Source: Cellvibrio sp. PSBB006
GTDB taxonomy: Bacteria; Pseudomonadota; Gammaproteobacteria; Pseudomonadales; Cellvibrionaceae
Assembly (NCBI RefSeq): GCF_002162135.1
Contig: NZ_CP021382.1
Location: 868,001 to 932,000, forward strand
Direction of reading: 5' to 3'
DNA: 64,000 nucleotides
Part shown: piece by piece, positions 1-8,391 of the stretch
How positions within the stretch are numbered: the first letter of the stretch is position 1
Layout: every line of letters starts with the position of its first letter
The notes under the pieces: model-generated
What the model saw: the letters and a program-made list of their open reading frames with translations, nothing else
Told to the model about the DNA's origin: nothing
Database searches by the model: none
Made by a program: the position numbers and the translations under genes

Positions 1-874
1 AAAAAGGCGAGTCGGGTAAATCCCAGGTGGACAATGGCGCACCGGGATCATCGTCGAGACTACGTGTTATCAATACTTGTTTTTCGGTAATCTGATTTAG
101 CAGCAATAAATACAGATGCTGTTCATCGGCACACACACCGATGATCGTCAAATCATCTGGCAAATTTTGTTGCCAATGAAGTTTTAACGGGTGCGGATTT
201 TCCTGCAAGGGTTCAAAGCGATCTACACGTTTTTGGTAAGCTTGCGGCAAAGGTTCCCCGCTGCACAAACCCAGGCTGTTATTACCAATAACCCATATCC
301 GATTAAGGTAATCCACCCACACGCGTTGCGCGTCAAGGTTCAAACCCTGATCCAGGTCCAGGCCCAGATCCAGACGCAATTGCCAACGCCGTGCCAGATG
401 CACCAGCAGTAATCCCCGGTTTGTGTCACCACGATAGATCAACGCAACGCGACCATCGCCCCCCAGGTGTAGATCAATAAAGCGGGTATTGGTCGGCGCA
501 TCAACCGGATCGAGACTGATAGCAGCGGCAGTGTCACCGGTTGTGGATTGGCTAGTGGCCAGCACTGGCCCAGCCGTTGCAGTTGCATCACCCGCATCAA
601 ATTTTTGTTTGTGTTGCCAGTTAAGTGCGTACCACAGTTGTTGGCGGTCTTCGCTTAAAAAACCCAATTGACCAAACGCGTCTTCAACCAAGGGCTGCGC
701 TTCCTGCCATTGTAAAAATGCGCCGGCACGATTGATAACCGACACCCGGGGCGTCTGTTGAACCGCCAGGCGAAACAGCGCTACGGATTCATCCCACACA
801 CAATTATCAAAGCCGCCGGTGCGAAAATCACCGGCACTGCTGAGTAATTGAAATTGTGTTCCGTAACTATCCAT
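1..874 (-). CDS. eCIS tail-associated large protein, N-terminal part (runs off window)
   Basis: Open from an ATG at 874 to the window edge without a stop, giving the first 291 residues of a larger protein. A GAGAGAAAG-like ribosome site precedes the ATG, and the gene starts 46 bases after the baseplate gene stops, so it belongs to the same operon. The N-terminus starts MDSYGTQFQLLSSAGDFRTG. The visible part has recurring short strands with tryptophans and GNN/GGD turns (for example VWVDYLNRIWVIGNNSLGLC), which suggests a beta-propeller or NHL-like fold. In related contractile systems a large propeller-like or fibre protein often follows the gpJ baseplate gene and may take part in surface binding. 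That role is inference from position; I do not recognise the family with certainty. Confidence 0.6.
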   Translation of the reverse strand, partial: MDSYGTQFQLLSSAGDFRTGGFDNCVWDESVALFRLAVQQTPRVSVINRAGAFLQWQEAQPLVEDAFGQLGFLSEDRQQLWYALNWQHKQKFDAGDATATAGPVLATSQSTTGDTAAAISLDPVDAPTNTRFIDLHLGGDGRVALIYRGDTNRGLLLVHLARRWQLRLDLGLDLDQGLNLDAQRVWVDYLNRIWVIGNNSLGLCSGEPLPQAYQKRVDRFEPLQENPHPLKLHWQQNLPDDLTIIGVCADEQHLYLLLLNQITEKQVLITRSLDDDPGAPLSTWDLPDSPF

Positions 875-920
875 TGCTTTCTCTCTTTAGCTATTCTCGC
901 TAATAGCGCATCACGTACTG

Positions 921-3086
921 TTAGCACAACTCAGGAATAATCGGGACGGCAATCGCATCGTCATCATCGCCGCCGTCCACACCCTCGATAATCGCCGGCG
1001 CTGGTGGCGGATCTTCACCTTCATGCGTTTCTACCACCATGACTTCCGGCAATTGATATTTCTGCAATGCCAGCTTGTCCGTTTCAATCCACTCACCACT
1101 GTCAACCTGATAAAACAGACGCACATGGTTAACCGCCAACACGCCTTTAACGCGTGCCGCAACGGTTATTAATTCATTGATTTCCAGCGCGCGCCCCATC
1201 GGCCAGCCTTGCGCTAAATGGCCACCGGGAGCCAAGGCCCACAGATACAACAACACGGCCTGATTCACCGTGTTCAAGGTTTCCGTTAATACAGCAGGAT
1301 CAATGACTTCGACGCTTAACGAAATCGCGACGGGAATAAATTCCGGGCTGAGCACATACAATTCCGTACCGAGTAATTTGCGCTCATCCATGTAGGTATA
1401 CACATCGCGCAGCAAACCCGCTGTTGGTTTCGGAGCGGCAGCAAAGGCGGGGATGGCCGGCGGCATCACAAATAAACTGACAACACCGGGGACATGTAAA
1501 CGAACACTTGCCAGACTATTCCCCGGCAACAAACCGGCAATCATTTCTGCCCGGCCGACCGGTGCAATGGGATTGTCCCGCGCCAGTTGAATAAAATCGT
1601 TCTGGGTTACGGCGCGGTTGCGGTGATTTAAATGTGCGGGAATGCGCTGCTCTGCGTCAGCGACGGTTTCAGCATCAAGGCCGTAAGCCGTGCGCCATTC
1701 ATGGCGCAGCAAAAATGCTGTGCTCGCCGGGGTAATCAATTGTTTGATATTGTCTGCGGGTAAATTGCCTTGCTTGCCGCCGCCATAACGATAATAGGCT
1801 GCGCGAATACGTGCGTTCGGTGCTGGCCGACTGCCGCGAATACCATCGCCGAATTGCACGGTACCGGTTGCGCTGTCAAAGCGATACACACGATCATCCG
1901 GTCGGCTCGCCGCAAAATGGGGTACGGGTTGCCAGGGTACATAGGTGCCGTGTTCACTGACTTCAATTTGCACGCTGGATGCATCCACATCGGAGCGATT
2001 CAGCAAAGCAACCTGCCCTACCCGACCATCGCCAATCCCAATTACCTGGTCGCGCACAATACCCTGGGCAATCACATCTACCGCATTGATACCGAGATAA
2101 CCCAGCTTGAGATCCGTCTCACCCGGTGCACTTAAACTTAACCAGCACACAACCTGCTCCGGTGGAATATCGGCGGGCTGCTCCGGTGGTGTATTACCAA
2201 AACCGGCGTATTGGGGATCATTGGCAAATTGCGATTTCAACACCCCGACACTTTTAGGTAAACGCAGACGCACCACACCGGTTTGTCGCCCACCTTTTGA
2301 TGTATCGTGAATCACTTCCAGCGGGAGATACATCGCTTTGCGATCAGCCGCATTTTTTTGCCAGATGATATGCCACTGCAATTTTCGCGGCGCGAGGGAT
2401 TCAGCAATCTCTGCCGGTTGATCATCCATCGGTGCAATGCCCACATTGATGATTTGCCCCGCCAGATTCTCACGCAAGGTGGCCAGTGTCGCCGGTGCTG
2501 CCAGCTTTTTATCCGGCAAATGCAGCAACAAATAAAAGCGTTTGTCCTGACTGTGTGCCAAATCGAGCACATCCTTGCCAGCACTGAAACTGCGCGGGCG
2601 AAATGCTTTGGTCTTCACGCCATAAATTTCCTGCAAGCTGTGGCGCGGTATACCCAAGGCGTCCAGGTCGTTGTCGGATACGGACTCTTTCGTCATCACC
2701 GCCAATGCCAGGGGTGTTGATTGCAACTCACCGAGTGTGCTGAAGATAACTTCGCCAGCGGCGAGTGTACTTTCACTGCGCAGTAACGGCGGCAACGCAG
2801 GCCCTTTGGGTTTGGTATCGATAGAAACAATACCCCGCGCAGGCTGGGCTGGCCGCATAGGCAAATGCAATAAATTCAGGAAAGCTTGTCGTTGTCGCTC
2901 GGGAATCAGGTTCGCGCGATAGATTACCGATTCCGTCATCCATGCGAAGACATCGACCAAAGCCAACATGGGGTCGCCTTCGACGAGCGGTTGCATCTCT
3001 GGCAAGTGCGCTTGCAGGCGCTGCCTGGCTTCGGCAACCAGATCGTCAAAACTTCTGTTATCGAGTGATGTAATGGGTATTGGCAT
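921..3086 (-). CDS. baseplate J-like protein (gpJ/Afp11 type)
   Basis: The 721-residue product has the length and character of the putative baseplate assembly proteins of phage-tail-like injection systems. The N-terminus (SFDDLVAEARQRLQAHLPEM) is followed by a segment on tail-fibre-like framework (MLALVDVFAWMTESVIYRAN), both typical of gpJ/gp6-like wedge proteins. A central beta region carries GDGRVGQ and the conserved-looking VQFGDGIRGSRP stretch. It would form the wedges of the baseplate that triggers sheath contraction. The C-terminus ends with an acidic run (GGDDDD). Its start lies 4 bases after the stop of the gp25 gene, and it is followed by the propeller-like gene, so it is clearly within the operon. 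Confidence 0.9.
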   Translation of the reverse strand: MPIPITSLDNRSFDDLVAEARQRLQAHLPEMQPLVEGDPMLALVDVFAWMTESVIYRANLIPERQRQAFLNLLHLPMRPAQPARGIVSIDTKPKGPALPPLLRSESTLAAGEVIFSTLGELQSTPLALAVMTKESVSDNDLDALGIPRHSLQEIYGVKTKAFRPRSFSAGKDVLDLAHSQDKRFYLLLHLPDKKLAAPATLATLRENLAGQIINVGIAPMDDQPAEIAESLAPRKLQWHIIWQKNAADRKAMYLPLEVIHDTSKGGRQTGVVRLRLPKSVGVLKSQFANDPQYAGFGNTPPEQPADIPPEQVVCWLSLSAPGETDLKLGYLGINAVDVIAQGIVRDQVIGIGDGRVGQVALLNRSDVDASSVQIEVSEHGTYVPWQPVPHFAASRPDDRVYRFDSATGTVQFGDGIRGSRPAPNARIRAAYYRYGGGKQGNLPADNIKQLITPASTAFLLRHEWRTAYGLDAETVADAEQRIPAHLNHRNRAVTQNDFIQLARDNPIAPVGRAEMIAGLLPGNSLASVRLHVPGVVSLFVMPPAIPAFAAAPKPTAGLLRDVYTYMDERKLLGTELYVLSPEFIPVAISLSVEVIDPAVLTETLNTVNQAVLLYLWALAPGGHLAQGWPMGRALEINELITVAARVKGVLAVNHVRLFYQVDSGEWIETDKLALQKYQLPEVMVVETHEGEDPPPAPAIIEGVDGGDDDDAIAVPIIPELC

Positions 3087-3090
3087 CGTC

Positions 3091-3462
3091 TTAACTCAAT
3101 TGCAGTCCCAGTTCCAGGTTGTCTTCCTCGGCGGTCATCCTGATTCGGTAACGCAAACTCAAAATAACCTTGTTCAATTGCGCCGGTTCGGTGCTAACCG
3201 TTAATTCCAGAATATCAATGCGTGGTTCCCACCGTTGAACCGCCTTAAGTGCGATATCCGCCATCAAACGCCGTGTCGTTTCATTGTTGGGTTTGTGGAT
3301 AAATTGTTTTAACCCGGCACCGAATTCCGGACGCATCAATCGCTCGCCGGGCTGGGTCAACAAAATATTCCAGATCACTTCACGCACACTCTGATTGCCT
3401 GTCGACCAGGGCAAACGCTTGCTGTCAAAACCGCTCAACGGAAAACTGATAACCGATGGCAT
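3091..3462 (-). CDS. gp25-like baseplate wedge protein
   Basis: The 123-residue protein fits the GPW/gp25 family of T4-like baseplate proteins, which nucleate sheath assembly on the baseplate. Visible hallmarks are the region VREVIWNILLTQPGERLMRP followed by EFGAGLKQFI, the standard core of this family, and the closing beta strands around VILSLRYRIR. I chose the ATG at 3462 because AAGGA sits 8 bases upstream; an upstream GTG in frame would overlap the previous gene but lacks such a site. It lies between the unknown membrane-segment gene and gpJ, the same neighbourhood as in other contractile injection operons. Confidence 0.92.
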   Translation of the reverse strand: MPSVISFPLSGFDSKRLPWSTGNQSVREVIWNILLTQPGERLMRPEFGAGLKQFIHKPNNETTRRLMADIALKAVQRWEPRIDILELTVSTEPAQLNKVILSLRYRIRMTAEEDNLELGLQLS

Positions 3463-3473
3463 AGTCGAGATCC

Positions 3474-5150
3474 TTACTTGCGACACAAGCGTGGCAGTTG
3501 CAAAAACGCCCAGGGCAGCCAGAAAAAAATCAGGTTCAATAAGTTCAGAATAATCATCAATAAAATCATGGCGCAGATGGTAATGATCGGAATACTGAAG
3601 CTGATACTGAAACCGAGGCAGGCATCCAGGCGATGCTTTTTGTTTTGCTTTTTGAATTCCATATCCGGCACCACACTGTTGAGCGCTTCTGCCATGGACT
3701 TGGGTGTCAAAAAGGTTACGCCTTTGGCGAAGCCGCGTTTAAGGTCCTGAAATTCAGGCAGCTGGATAACCACTGGGCGCGCCGCTTCCGCATCCAGCGG
3801 ACTGGCTACGCGAAAGGATTGGCTGGGGCTACCCCAGGCGACCTCTTCATCACCGCAGTCGTTGCGATAGCGCACAAACGGCACCACAAAGTAATAATCG
3901 TCTTTTCCCTGGGTATAGCGTGGCAGCGGCAGGGATTTTTCAATTAACTGTTCGGCTTGTTCTGCGCGCAGCACCAATTGCTCGCGCAAATTGGCGGCCT
4001 GGGTTTCACGTATGTATAAATCCTTATTGATGCCCGGCAACACAGAAAGCGTAGGTGGAGCCAGATTTTCTTTCGCATGCAGAATGTCTTGTCGATCCAG
4101 TTCCGCCAGCCACATAAACAGGTCATCGCGATGTGTCTGCAGGTAATGCAACAGCGTCTCCACTACCGGACGACCTAGTGTCGACGCATCGCCAGCCACA
4201 CCCACATTCACCACAATGCCGTCGTAAAAATAAATCTGGGATAAGAGATAACGCAGGGCTTCGTTGTCTTCAATGGAGGCATCAAACACTTGATAGCGTT
4301 GCATCAGCGTGCGTAGCAGTCCGACAAATGCGCGGGTCGGTATGCCGTTGTCCACCTGCAATCCGGTTTCCTGGTGCCAATGGAAATGTTGTGCGATTTC
4401 ATCAACCACTTCTGACAATTGGCCGCTGCAATCGCAGACGGGTTTATCGTTGTTAACATCCCAACTGCCGAAGGGCCATTCGTGCTCTGCCAGTTGTCCG
4501 GTTGCGGACACTTGTGAAGCGCCTGCCGGTGATGTTGTGTTGTCCTCCACATCGCTAGCCAGACTCGCTTCAACAGAACCACTTAAGGGTAAATAACCAA
4601 ACAGCAAGGTGTGATTGCGACTGTGCTGCTCTGTTTGTTGAGCAACAAGTTGCGTATGCAGCGGGTGAGTTTGTTCACCACTGTAAGGTGGTGTTTTCGA
4701 TTTACTTTTTATAAACCCGCGTTTCAGCAAACGACGATAATGATCCGGTTCCTGCCCCGGATCAATGGCATTGGCGGGGCGCCAACCAATGGCAACACCA
4801 TCGCGCACTTGCCAGGTTTGGTAATTCTGTGGTGTGCCTTTGCGTACGACCAAACCGGCAGACACTATGCGCGCCGGGTCCAACGCGGGCTGGCCCTGAC
4901 GGTCACAACTGACTTCACAAGACACCACATAAAATGTGCGATGAATCGGCAAACGCAACACAACGCGATCCTTGCCGAAGCGATCATCCGTCAACCAGCG
5001 TTGCGCACTGCGCCCGGTCAGTTTTCCGGTGCTGGCTTCACGCTGGAACCGATCAATGAATTGATCGTCCAGGTAGCGATGCAACATAGTGCCGTCATTA
5101 CTGGCGGCGTAATAAGGCGCCGTTACATGAATGCCGTGATGCTTTACCAT
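3474..5150 (-). CDS. unknown eCIS component with hydrophobic C-terminal segment
   Basis: The 558-residue protein has no family I can name. The start is the ATG at 5150, which overlaps the stop of the spike gene (ATGGTAA), so translation is probably coupled. The first 480 residues look soluble, with several Cys and His (for example CDCSG and HFHWH) and a beta-rich stretch near FVVPFVRYRN. After a basic KKQNKKHRLD stretch the last 50 residues are almost purely hydrophobic (SFSIPIITICAMILLMIILN, then LLNLIFFWLPWAFLQLP) and end in a short basic tail, RLCRK. This looks like one or two membrane segments or a membrane-inserting hairpin. It sits between spike and gp25, so a baseplate or anchoring role, or a cargo role, is possible. 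Confidence 0.75.
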   Translation of the reverse strand: MVKHHGIHVTAPYYAASNDGTMLHRYLDDQFIDRFQREASTGKLTGRSAQRWLTDDRFGKDRVVLRLPIHRTFYVVSCEVSCDRQGQPALDPARIVSAGLVVRKGTPQNYQTWQVRDGVAIGWRPANAIDPGQEPDHYRRLLKRGFIKSKSKTPPYSGEQTHPLHTQLVAQQTEQHSRNHTLLFGYLPLSGSVEASLASDVEDNTTSPAGASQVSATGQLAEHEWPFGSWDVNNDKPVCDCSGQLSEVVDEIAQHFHWHQETGLQVDNGIPTRAFVGLLRTLMQRYQVFDASIEDNEALRYLLSQIYFYDGIVVNVGVAGDASTLGRPVVETLLHYLQTHRDDLFMWLAELDRQDILHAKENLAPPTLSVLPGINKDLYIRETQAANLREQLVLRAEQAEQLIEKSLPLPRYTQGKDDYYFVVPFVRYRNDCGDEEVAWGSPSQSFRVASPLDAEAARPVVIQLPEFQDLKRGFAKGVTFLTPKSMAEALNSVVPDMEFKKQNKKHRLDACLGFSISFSIPIITICAMILLMIILNLLNLIFFWLPWAFLQLPRLCRK

Positions 5151-5782
5151 ATGTTTCCTGCTCCCGGTGTATAACTGGTGCCAACCACGGAGGTGGCGAT
5201 CAAGGTATCGCACTTCACCACGCCCGAAAATTGGCTCATCGCTGCGTCCACTTTTACCATTCCCGCACTGACATTCACCTGCGAAGCCTGCACGTCAACC
5301 GTTGATGCGCTGACAATACTGATGCCCGATGTGGACAGGGTTACCGACTCACTGCCCTTCTCTATCTTGATTTCCCCACCACTTGCTTCCGTAATGGTCA
5401 GGTGATAGCCGCTGCTGGTCTGGATATTGACTTTCGGTCCATCACTATCATCGAGAATCACGCGCGTGCCCTGCGGTGAAATCAAACTGTATTTATCTTC
5501 CACCGCTTGCGCATCGCCGGGATGACTGCTGCCACCGCTCCAGACTGCGCCTAACACCACCGGCAATTCCGGGCTTAAAAATGCCAGCACCACAATTTCA
5601 TCAACTTTCGGTAAGCAACTTATTCCGTAGCCTTGGCCCGCGCTGCTGGTCATACAGGTTGCCCACAGCTGCATACCGGTATTCAGTATCTCCACCTGCA
5701 ATCGCCCGCGGGTTTCCGGATCACTGTTATCCAGTACCCGCCCGAGGTGTAACGCCTGTAATACACCGGCTTGATGATTCAT
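5144..5782 (-). CDS. gpV-like baseplate spike protein
   Basis: The 212-residue protein matches phage baseplate assembly protein V / gp5-VgrG spike proteins. The OB-fold part shows GRVLDNSDPETRGRLQVEI, then YGISCLPKVDEIVVLAFL and PVVLGAVWSG, all typical of this fold. The second half is a repetitive beta-helix (GEIKIEKGSESVTLSTSGIS and VDVQASQVNVSAGMVKVDAA), which would form the trimeric needle at the tip of the inner tube. Unlike Afp8 or VgrG, it is not fused to the gpD-like hub, which is encoded by the preceding separate gene. The C-terminus (PGAGNIW) is short, so any PAAR tip must be another protein not visible here. Confidence 0.9.
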   Translation of the reverse strand: MNHQAGVLQALHLGRVLDNSDPETRGRLQVEILNTGMQLWATCMTSSAGQGYGISCLPKVDEIVVLAFLSPELPVVLGAVWSGGSSHPGDAQAVEDKYSLISPQGTRVILDDSDGPKVNIQTSSGYHLTITEASGGEIKIEKGSESVTLSTSGISIVSASTVDVQASQVNVSAGMVKVDAAMSQFSGVVKCDTLIATSVVGTSYTPGAGNIW

Positions 5783-5791
5783 AACAATTAA

Positions 5792-6841
5792 TCAACCACT
5801 CCAACCGCCACGTTGCACTTTCAGGTGCGTGATATAACCGCGCTGCGCATCAAAACAATGCTGGCAATCCACCACTTGATATTTACCTTGCAACCGTTGA
5901 CTCACGCCCTGCAATTCCACTTCACGACCGACACGCATACCGGCAATGCCGCTGCATAAAATATCGCCGTACAGAAAGCGTTTGGCTTTTTGGTGAAAGC
6001 GTCCTTTAGCCCAATCCTGCGCTTCCATTTGTGTGCGCGCGAAAGGTTGCGGAAAAATTTCCGTCTGCCCCCAGGATAAATCCTGCAACATGTCAGTCGC
6101 TTTGGTGTCACTCGCGCCGGGAAAATCGTCGTTCTCACTGTCGGAGTCGGCGTCGGTTCCCAGATCAAAACCTTTCACCTGCGCCCGTGTCGGCTGATGA
6201 TTCAAATCTGCGGCAATGCGCAGGTGCTGAATATTATTCTGCGCATGAAGCGGCTCTGGTTGTGCATCCGGCTCTTCTGCTTTTGCACGCAACCTGCCGT
6301 TATCGATCCGCAGACTCACATCGTAGGGCGCGAGTAAACGCGCAATAAACGCCAGATTACTTTCGTTCATCTGGTGCCAGGTACTTTGCAATTGACTGAC
6401 CTGAATATCGTTTTCCAATCCCAGATCACGTACCAGTGAGGTGATAACATCATCAAGACTCATGTCTTCAAAGACGCGGTTGTGCCGAATGCGCGCAAGG
6501 TGATGTAAAAGATCTTCTGCCAATAACACCAATTGCGGCGCGCCCTCACCGTAGCGCTCTTCGATGGCGGTAATCTCGCCGCTGAATAAAGGGTCAGCAT
6601 CACTGTCACCCGCCAGAATTTCCAGGCGGTTGCCATGCTCAATGGTTTGAAAAGCAAAGTCAGCGTCGCCATCTGCGCTGTTACTGCGCCAATTAACAAA
6701 GCGCACCTCCGCATTGGCCATACCACTCAGCGGCAAATTAATGCGCATATCCAGGAGCGAAGAATTTAATTCGGGGCGCAATTCGTTTTGCAGACGAATA
6801 CGCGGACGCGCGTTAACGGTGGCGATATTTTCTTCAGTCAA
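5792..6841 (-). CDS. gpD-like hub protein of the injection system
   Basis: The 349-residue protein resembles phage late control gene D / gp27-like hub proteins, which connect the spike to the tube. Typical features are the ADPLFSGEITAIEERY and QLVLLAEDLLHHLARIRHNR region, then DVITSLVRDLGL and the SNLAFIARLLAPYDVSLRI stretch, and a C-terminal half with a beta barrel (GDILCSGIAGMRVGREVELQ). The start is a TTG at 6841 that overlaps the end of the DUF5908 gene by 8 bases (TTGACTGA), with GAGGAG about 10 bases upstream, suggesting coupled translation. An aspartate-serine-rich insertion (DLGTDADSDSENDDFPG) is an unusual acidic loop. Confidence 0.88.
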   Translation of the reverse strand: MTEENIATVNARPRIRLQNELRPELNSSLLDMRINLPLSGMANAEVRFVNWRSNSADGDADFAFQTIEHGNRLEILAGDSDADPLFSGEITAIEERYGEGAPQLVLLAEDLLHHLARIRHNRVFEDMSLDDVITSLVRDLGLENDIQVSQLQSTWHQMNESNLAFIARLLAPYDVSLRIDNGRLRAKAEEPDAQPEPLHAQNNIQHLRIAADLNHQPTRAQVKGFDLGTDADSDSENDDFPGASDTKATDMLQDLSWGQTEIFPQPFARTQMEAQDWAKGRFHQKAKRFLYGDILCSGIAGMRVGREVELQGVSQRLQGKYQVVDCQHCFDAQRGYITHLKVQRGGWSG

Positions 6842-6992
6842 TTTTCAGCCGCTCCTCACGTTCCATGCTGAGCGCCAGCGCTTCCATCACCTGTTGCTCT
6901 GCGTCATCCGAACCGGTAGCGGTTGCCGGCTGTGTGGCATGATCCGCCGGGGATTCAATATGGGTGAGCAGTTCATTGATAATTAGCGGCAT
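6834..6992 (-). CDS. small eCIS protein, DUF5908-like
   Basis: This 52-residue protein starts MPLIINELLTHIESPADHAT and ends EREERLKID. Tiny proteins that begin MPxxIxEL and sit directly before the gpD gene are a known feature of contractile injection loci (DUF5908). The start is at 6992, only 3 bases after the LysM/CIS-tube adaptor gene stops, and the stop overlaps the TTG start of the hub gene. The function is not established; by position it may assist assembly of the hub or adaptor. The middle is low-complexity (Ala/Thr) and the C-terminal half is predicted amphipathic helix (DAEQQVMEALALSMEREER). Confidence 0.75.
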   Translation of the reverse strand: MPLIINELLTHIESPADHATQPATATGSDDAEQQVMEALALSMEREERLKID

Positions 6993-6995
6993 GAT

Positions 6996-7916
6996 CTACC
7001 CCTCCAACTCTGTATGCGCATCAAGCCGCAGCGTTACGCTGCCCTTGATGGTTTTTTCTGTTTTAAGCGAAAAAGCACCGGGAATATTTGTGCCCAGTGC
7101 AGCAGAATTACCGACGCGAAAACCCAACCCCGCGTTGGCGGAGATGCCAACACTCGCACCGAGGCTCACACCGGGAATCGACAAGCCGGACTGTGCACTG
7201 AGGCGCGGATTTTCCATGCCGTTAAACAGCGCCAACTCACGCCATTGTTGAGGCTTTTTATTCGCTGCGCGGGTTGCACTGGCGGCACTGACATCTTCAC
7301 CACCGGGCGCAAATGTGGGTTGATTACGCTCACTGATGGTTGTGTTGGGATCAGTCTCAAACTGATAACGATCTTCTTTAAGTGTTAATGCCAGGCTTGC
7401 CCGCAAGGGCACACCTTCCGGCGAAAAATAATCCAGGGTTTCGTTGTAGCTGCTGACCATACCCACAAACACAAAAGCGCCCCATTGAAAGCGGCAACGT
7501 TTCGGTGCGCTGGGCCGTTCGGCTTCGGGATTCTGCGGTTGCATAAAGACATCGGCGATGGCTTTGGTTAACAGGCGCACATCGGTATTGGCTTCATGAT
7601 CTGCCTGGGACGCGCGCGATTGGGTTTGCGTTCTTTGCGTATCATTTGATGGCGTACCGGTCGAGCCACTCACCGCACCTGGCACCGTGGTATCGAAAAG
7701 CAACTGCACCGCCAGGGTCGATTCGCTCTTATCAATGTATTGCGCCGCGTTGGACGTTTCGCCACCGGCATTTTCCGCTTTGAGCGTGTTCGATAAGGTC
7801 ACGCGCAAACTCGTGGGATTAAACTGCACGATGATATGTTGTGTTTCATCGGTTTCCGGTTGATCGCCATTCATGGGAATCAACACAGCTTTGGTCAGCG
7901 GTGGGCTGCTACTCAT
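6996..7916 (-). CDS. CIS-tube adaptor protein with LysM-like C-terminus
   Basis: The 306-residue protein begins MSSSPPLTKAVLIPMNGDQP and continues HIIVQFNPTSLRVTLSNTLK, which is characteristic of the Afp7/gp53-like CIS tube adaptors that join the inner tube to the hub. Further typical features are SESTLAVQLLFDTTVPG and FQWGAFVFVGMVSSYNETLD. The C-terminus has a LysM-like stretch (WRELALFNGMENPRL) that is followed by a glycine-rich tail rather than a full LysM domain. The start at 7916 has GGAGG upstream and overlaps the stop of tube 2 (ATGAGTAG). It is encoded between tube 2 and the hub, as expected for an adaptor. Confidence 0.85.
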   Translation of the reverse strand: MSSSPPLTKAVLIPMNGDQPETDETQHIIVQFNPTSLRVTLSNTLKAENAGGETSNAAQYIDKSESTLAVQLLFDTTVPGAVSGSTGTPSNDTQRTQTQSRASQADHEANTDVRLLTKAIADVFMQPQNPEAERPSAPKRCRFQWGAFVFVGMVSSYNETLDYFSPEGVPLRASLALTLKEDRYQFETDPNTTISERNQPTFAPGGEDVSAASATRAANKKPQQWRELALFNGMENPRLSAQSGLSIPGVSLGASVGISANAGLGFRVGNSAALGTNIPGAFSLKTEKTIKGSVTLRLDAHTELEG

Positions 7917-8391
7917 TTTGTTGATCCTCCAGTTGCAGCGATAAACCTTCGTGAACCAAATGCAGTTCCTCAATAGCAACCTGACTGCTAGTGGCCGATA
8001 AATCCGGGCCTTTAAATTTGGTCGCCATGGCGCGCTCCAGTTTCCAGCTCAGTATCGGTTTTATCTCCTGATTGAAGCGGTTGTTGTCATACACTTCAAT
8101 GATGCCGGTCATGCGGTAAGCGTAATTCGCCTGACGGGTTGTGACATCAAACCAGGCATATAAATCGCGAATTTTGGTTACTCCCCGTTTCAGCACGATG
8201 GCTGGAAAGGTGGTGTTGCCAGCCAATTGAATTTCGCCCCAGTTACGTCCACCTTCTTTCATCGTCTTGGGTGTCATGGTGGATTCAAAACCGGACACTT
8301 CACTGAATGCGCCCTGGCAGATGGGCGAATTTTTATCGCCATCAATAGCGTACAAGCTGACAACAAAACGAAACGGGACAAATTCAGCCAC
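7909..8391 (-). CDS. inner tube protein 2 (gp19 family)
   Basis: The 160-residue protein belongs to the T4 gp19-like tail tube family. It shows RFVVSLYAIDG at the N-terminus, CQGAFSEVSGFESTMTPKTM, and FPAIVLKRGVTKIRDLYAWF, which is the typical tube-core pattern. Contractile injection systems usually carry more than one tube paralogue; this one is adjacent to the adaptor and is probably the baseplate-proximal initiator ring. It starts with GTG at 8391, overlapping the stop of the second sheath-like gene by 8 bases, with GGAG 7 bases upstream. Confidence 0.92.
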   Translation of the reverse strand: MAEFVPFRFVVSLYAIDGDKNSPICQGAFSEVSGFESTMTPKTMKEGGRNWGEIQLAGNTTFPAIVLKRGVTKIRDLYAWFDVTTRQANYAYRMTGIIEVYDNNRFNQEIKPILSWKLERAMATKFKGPDLSATSSQVAIEELHLVHEGLSLQLEDQQNE

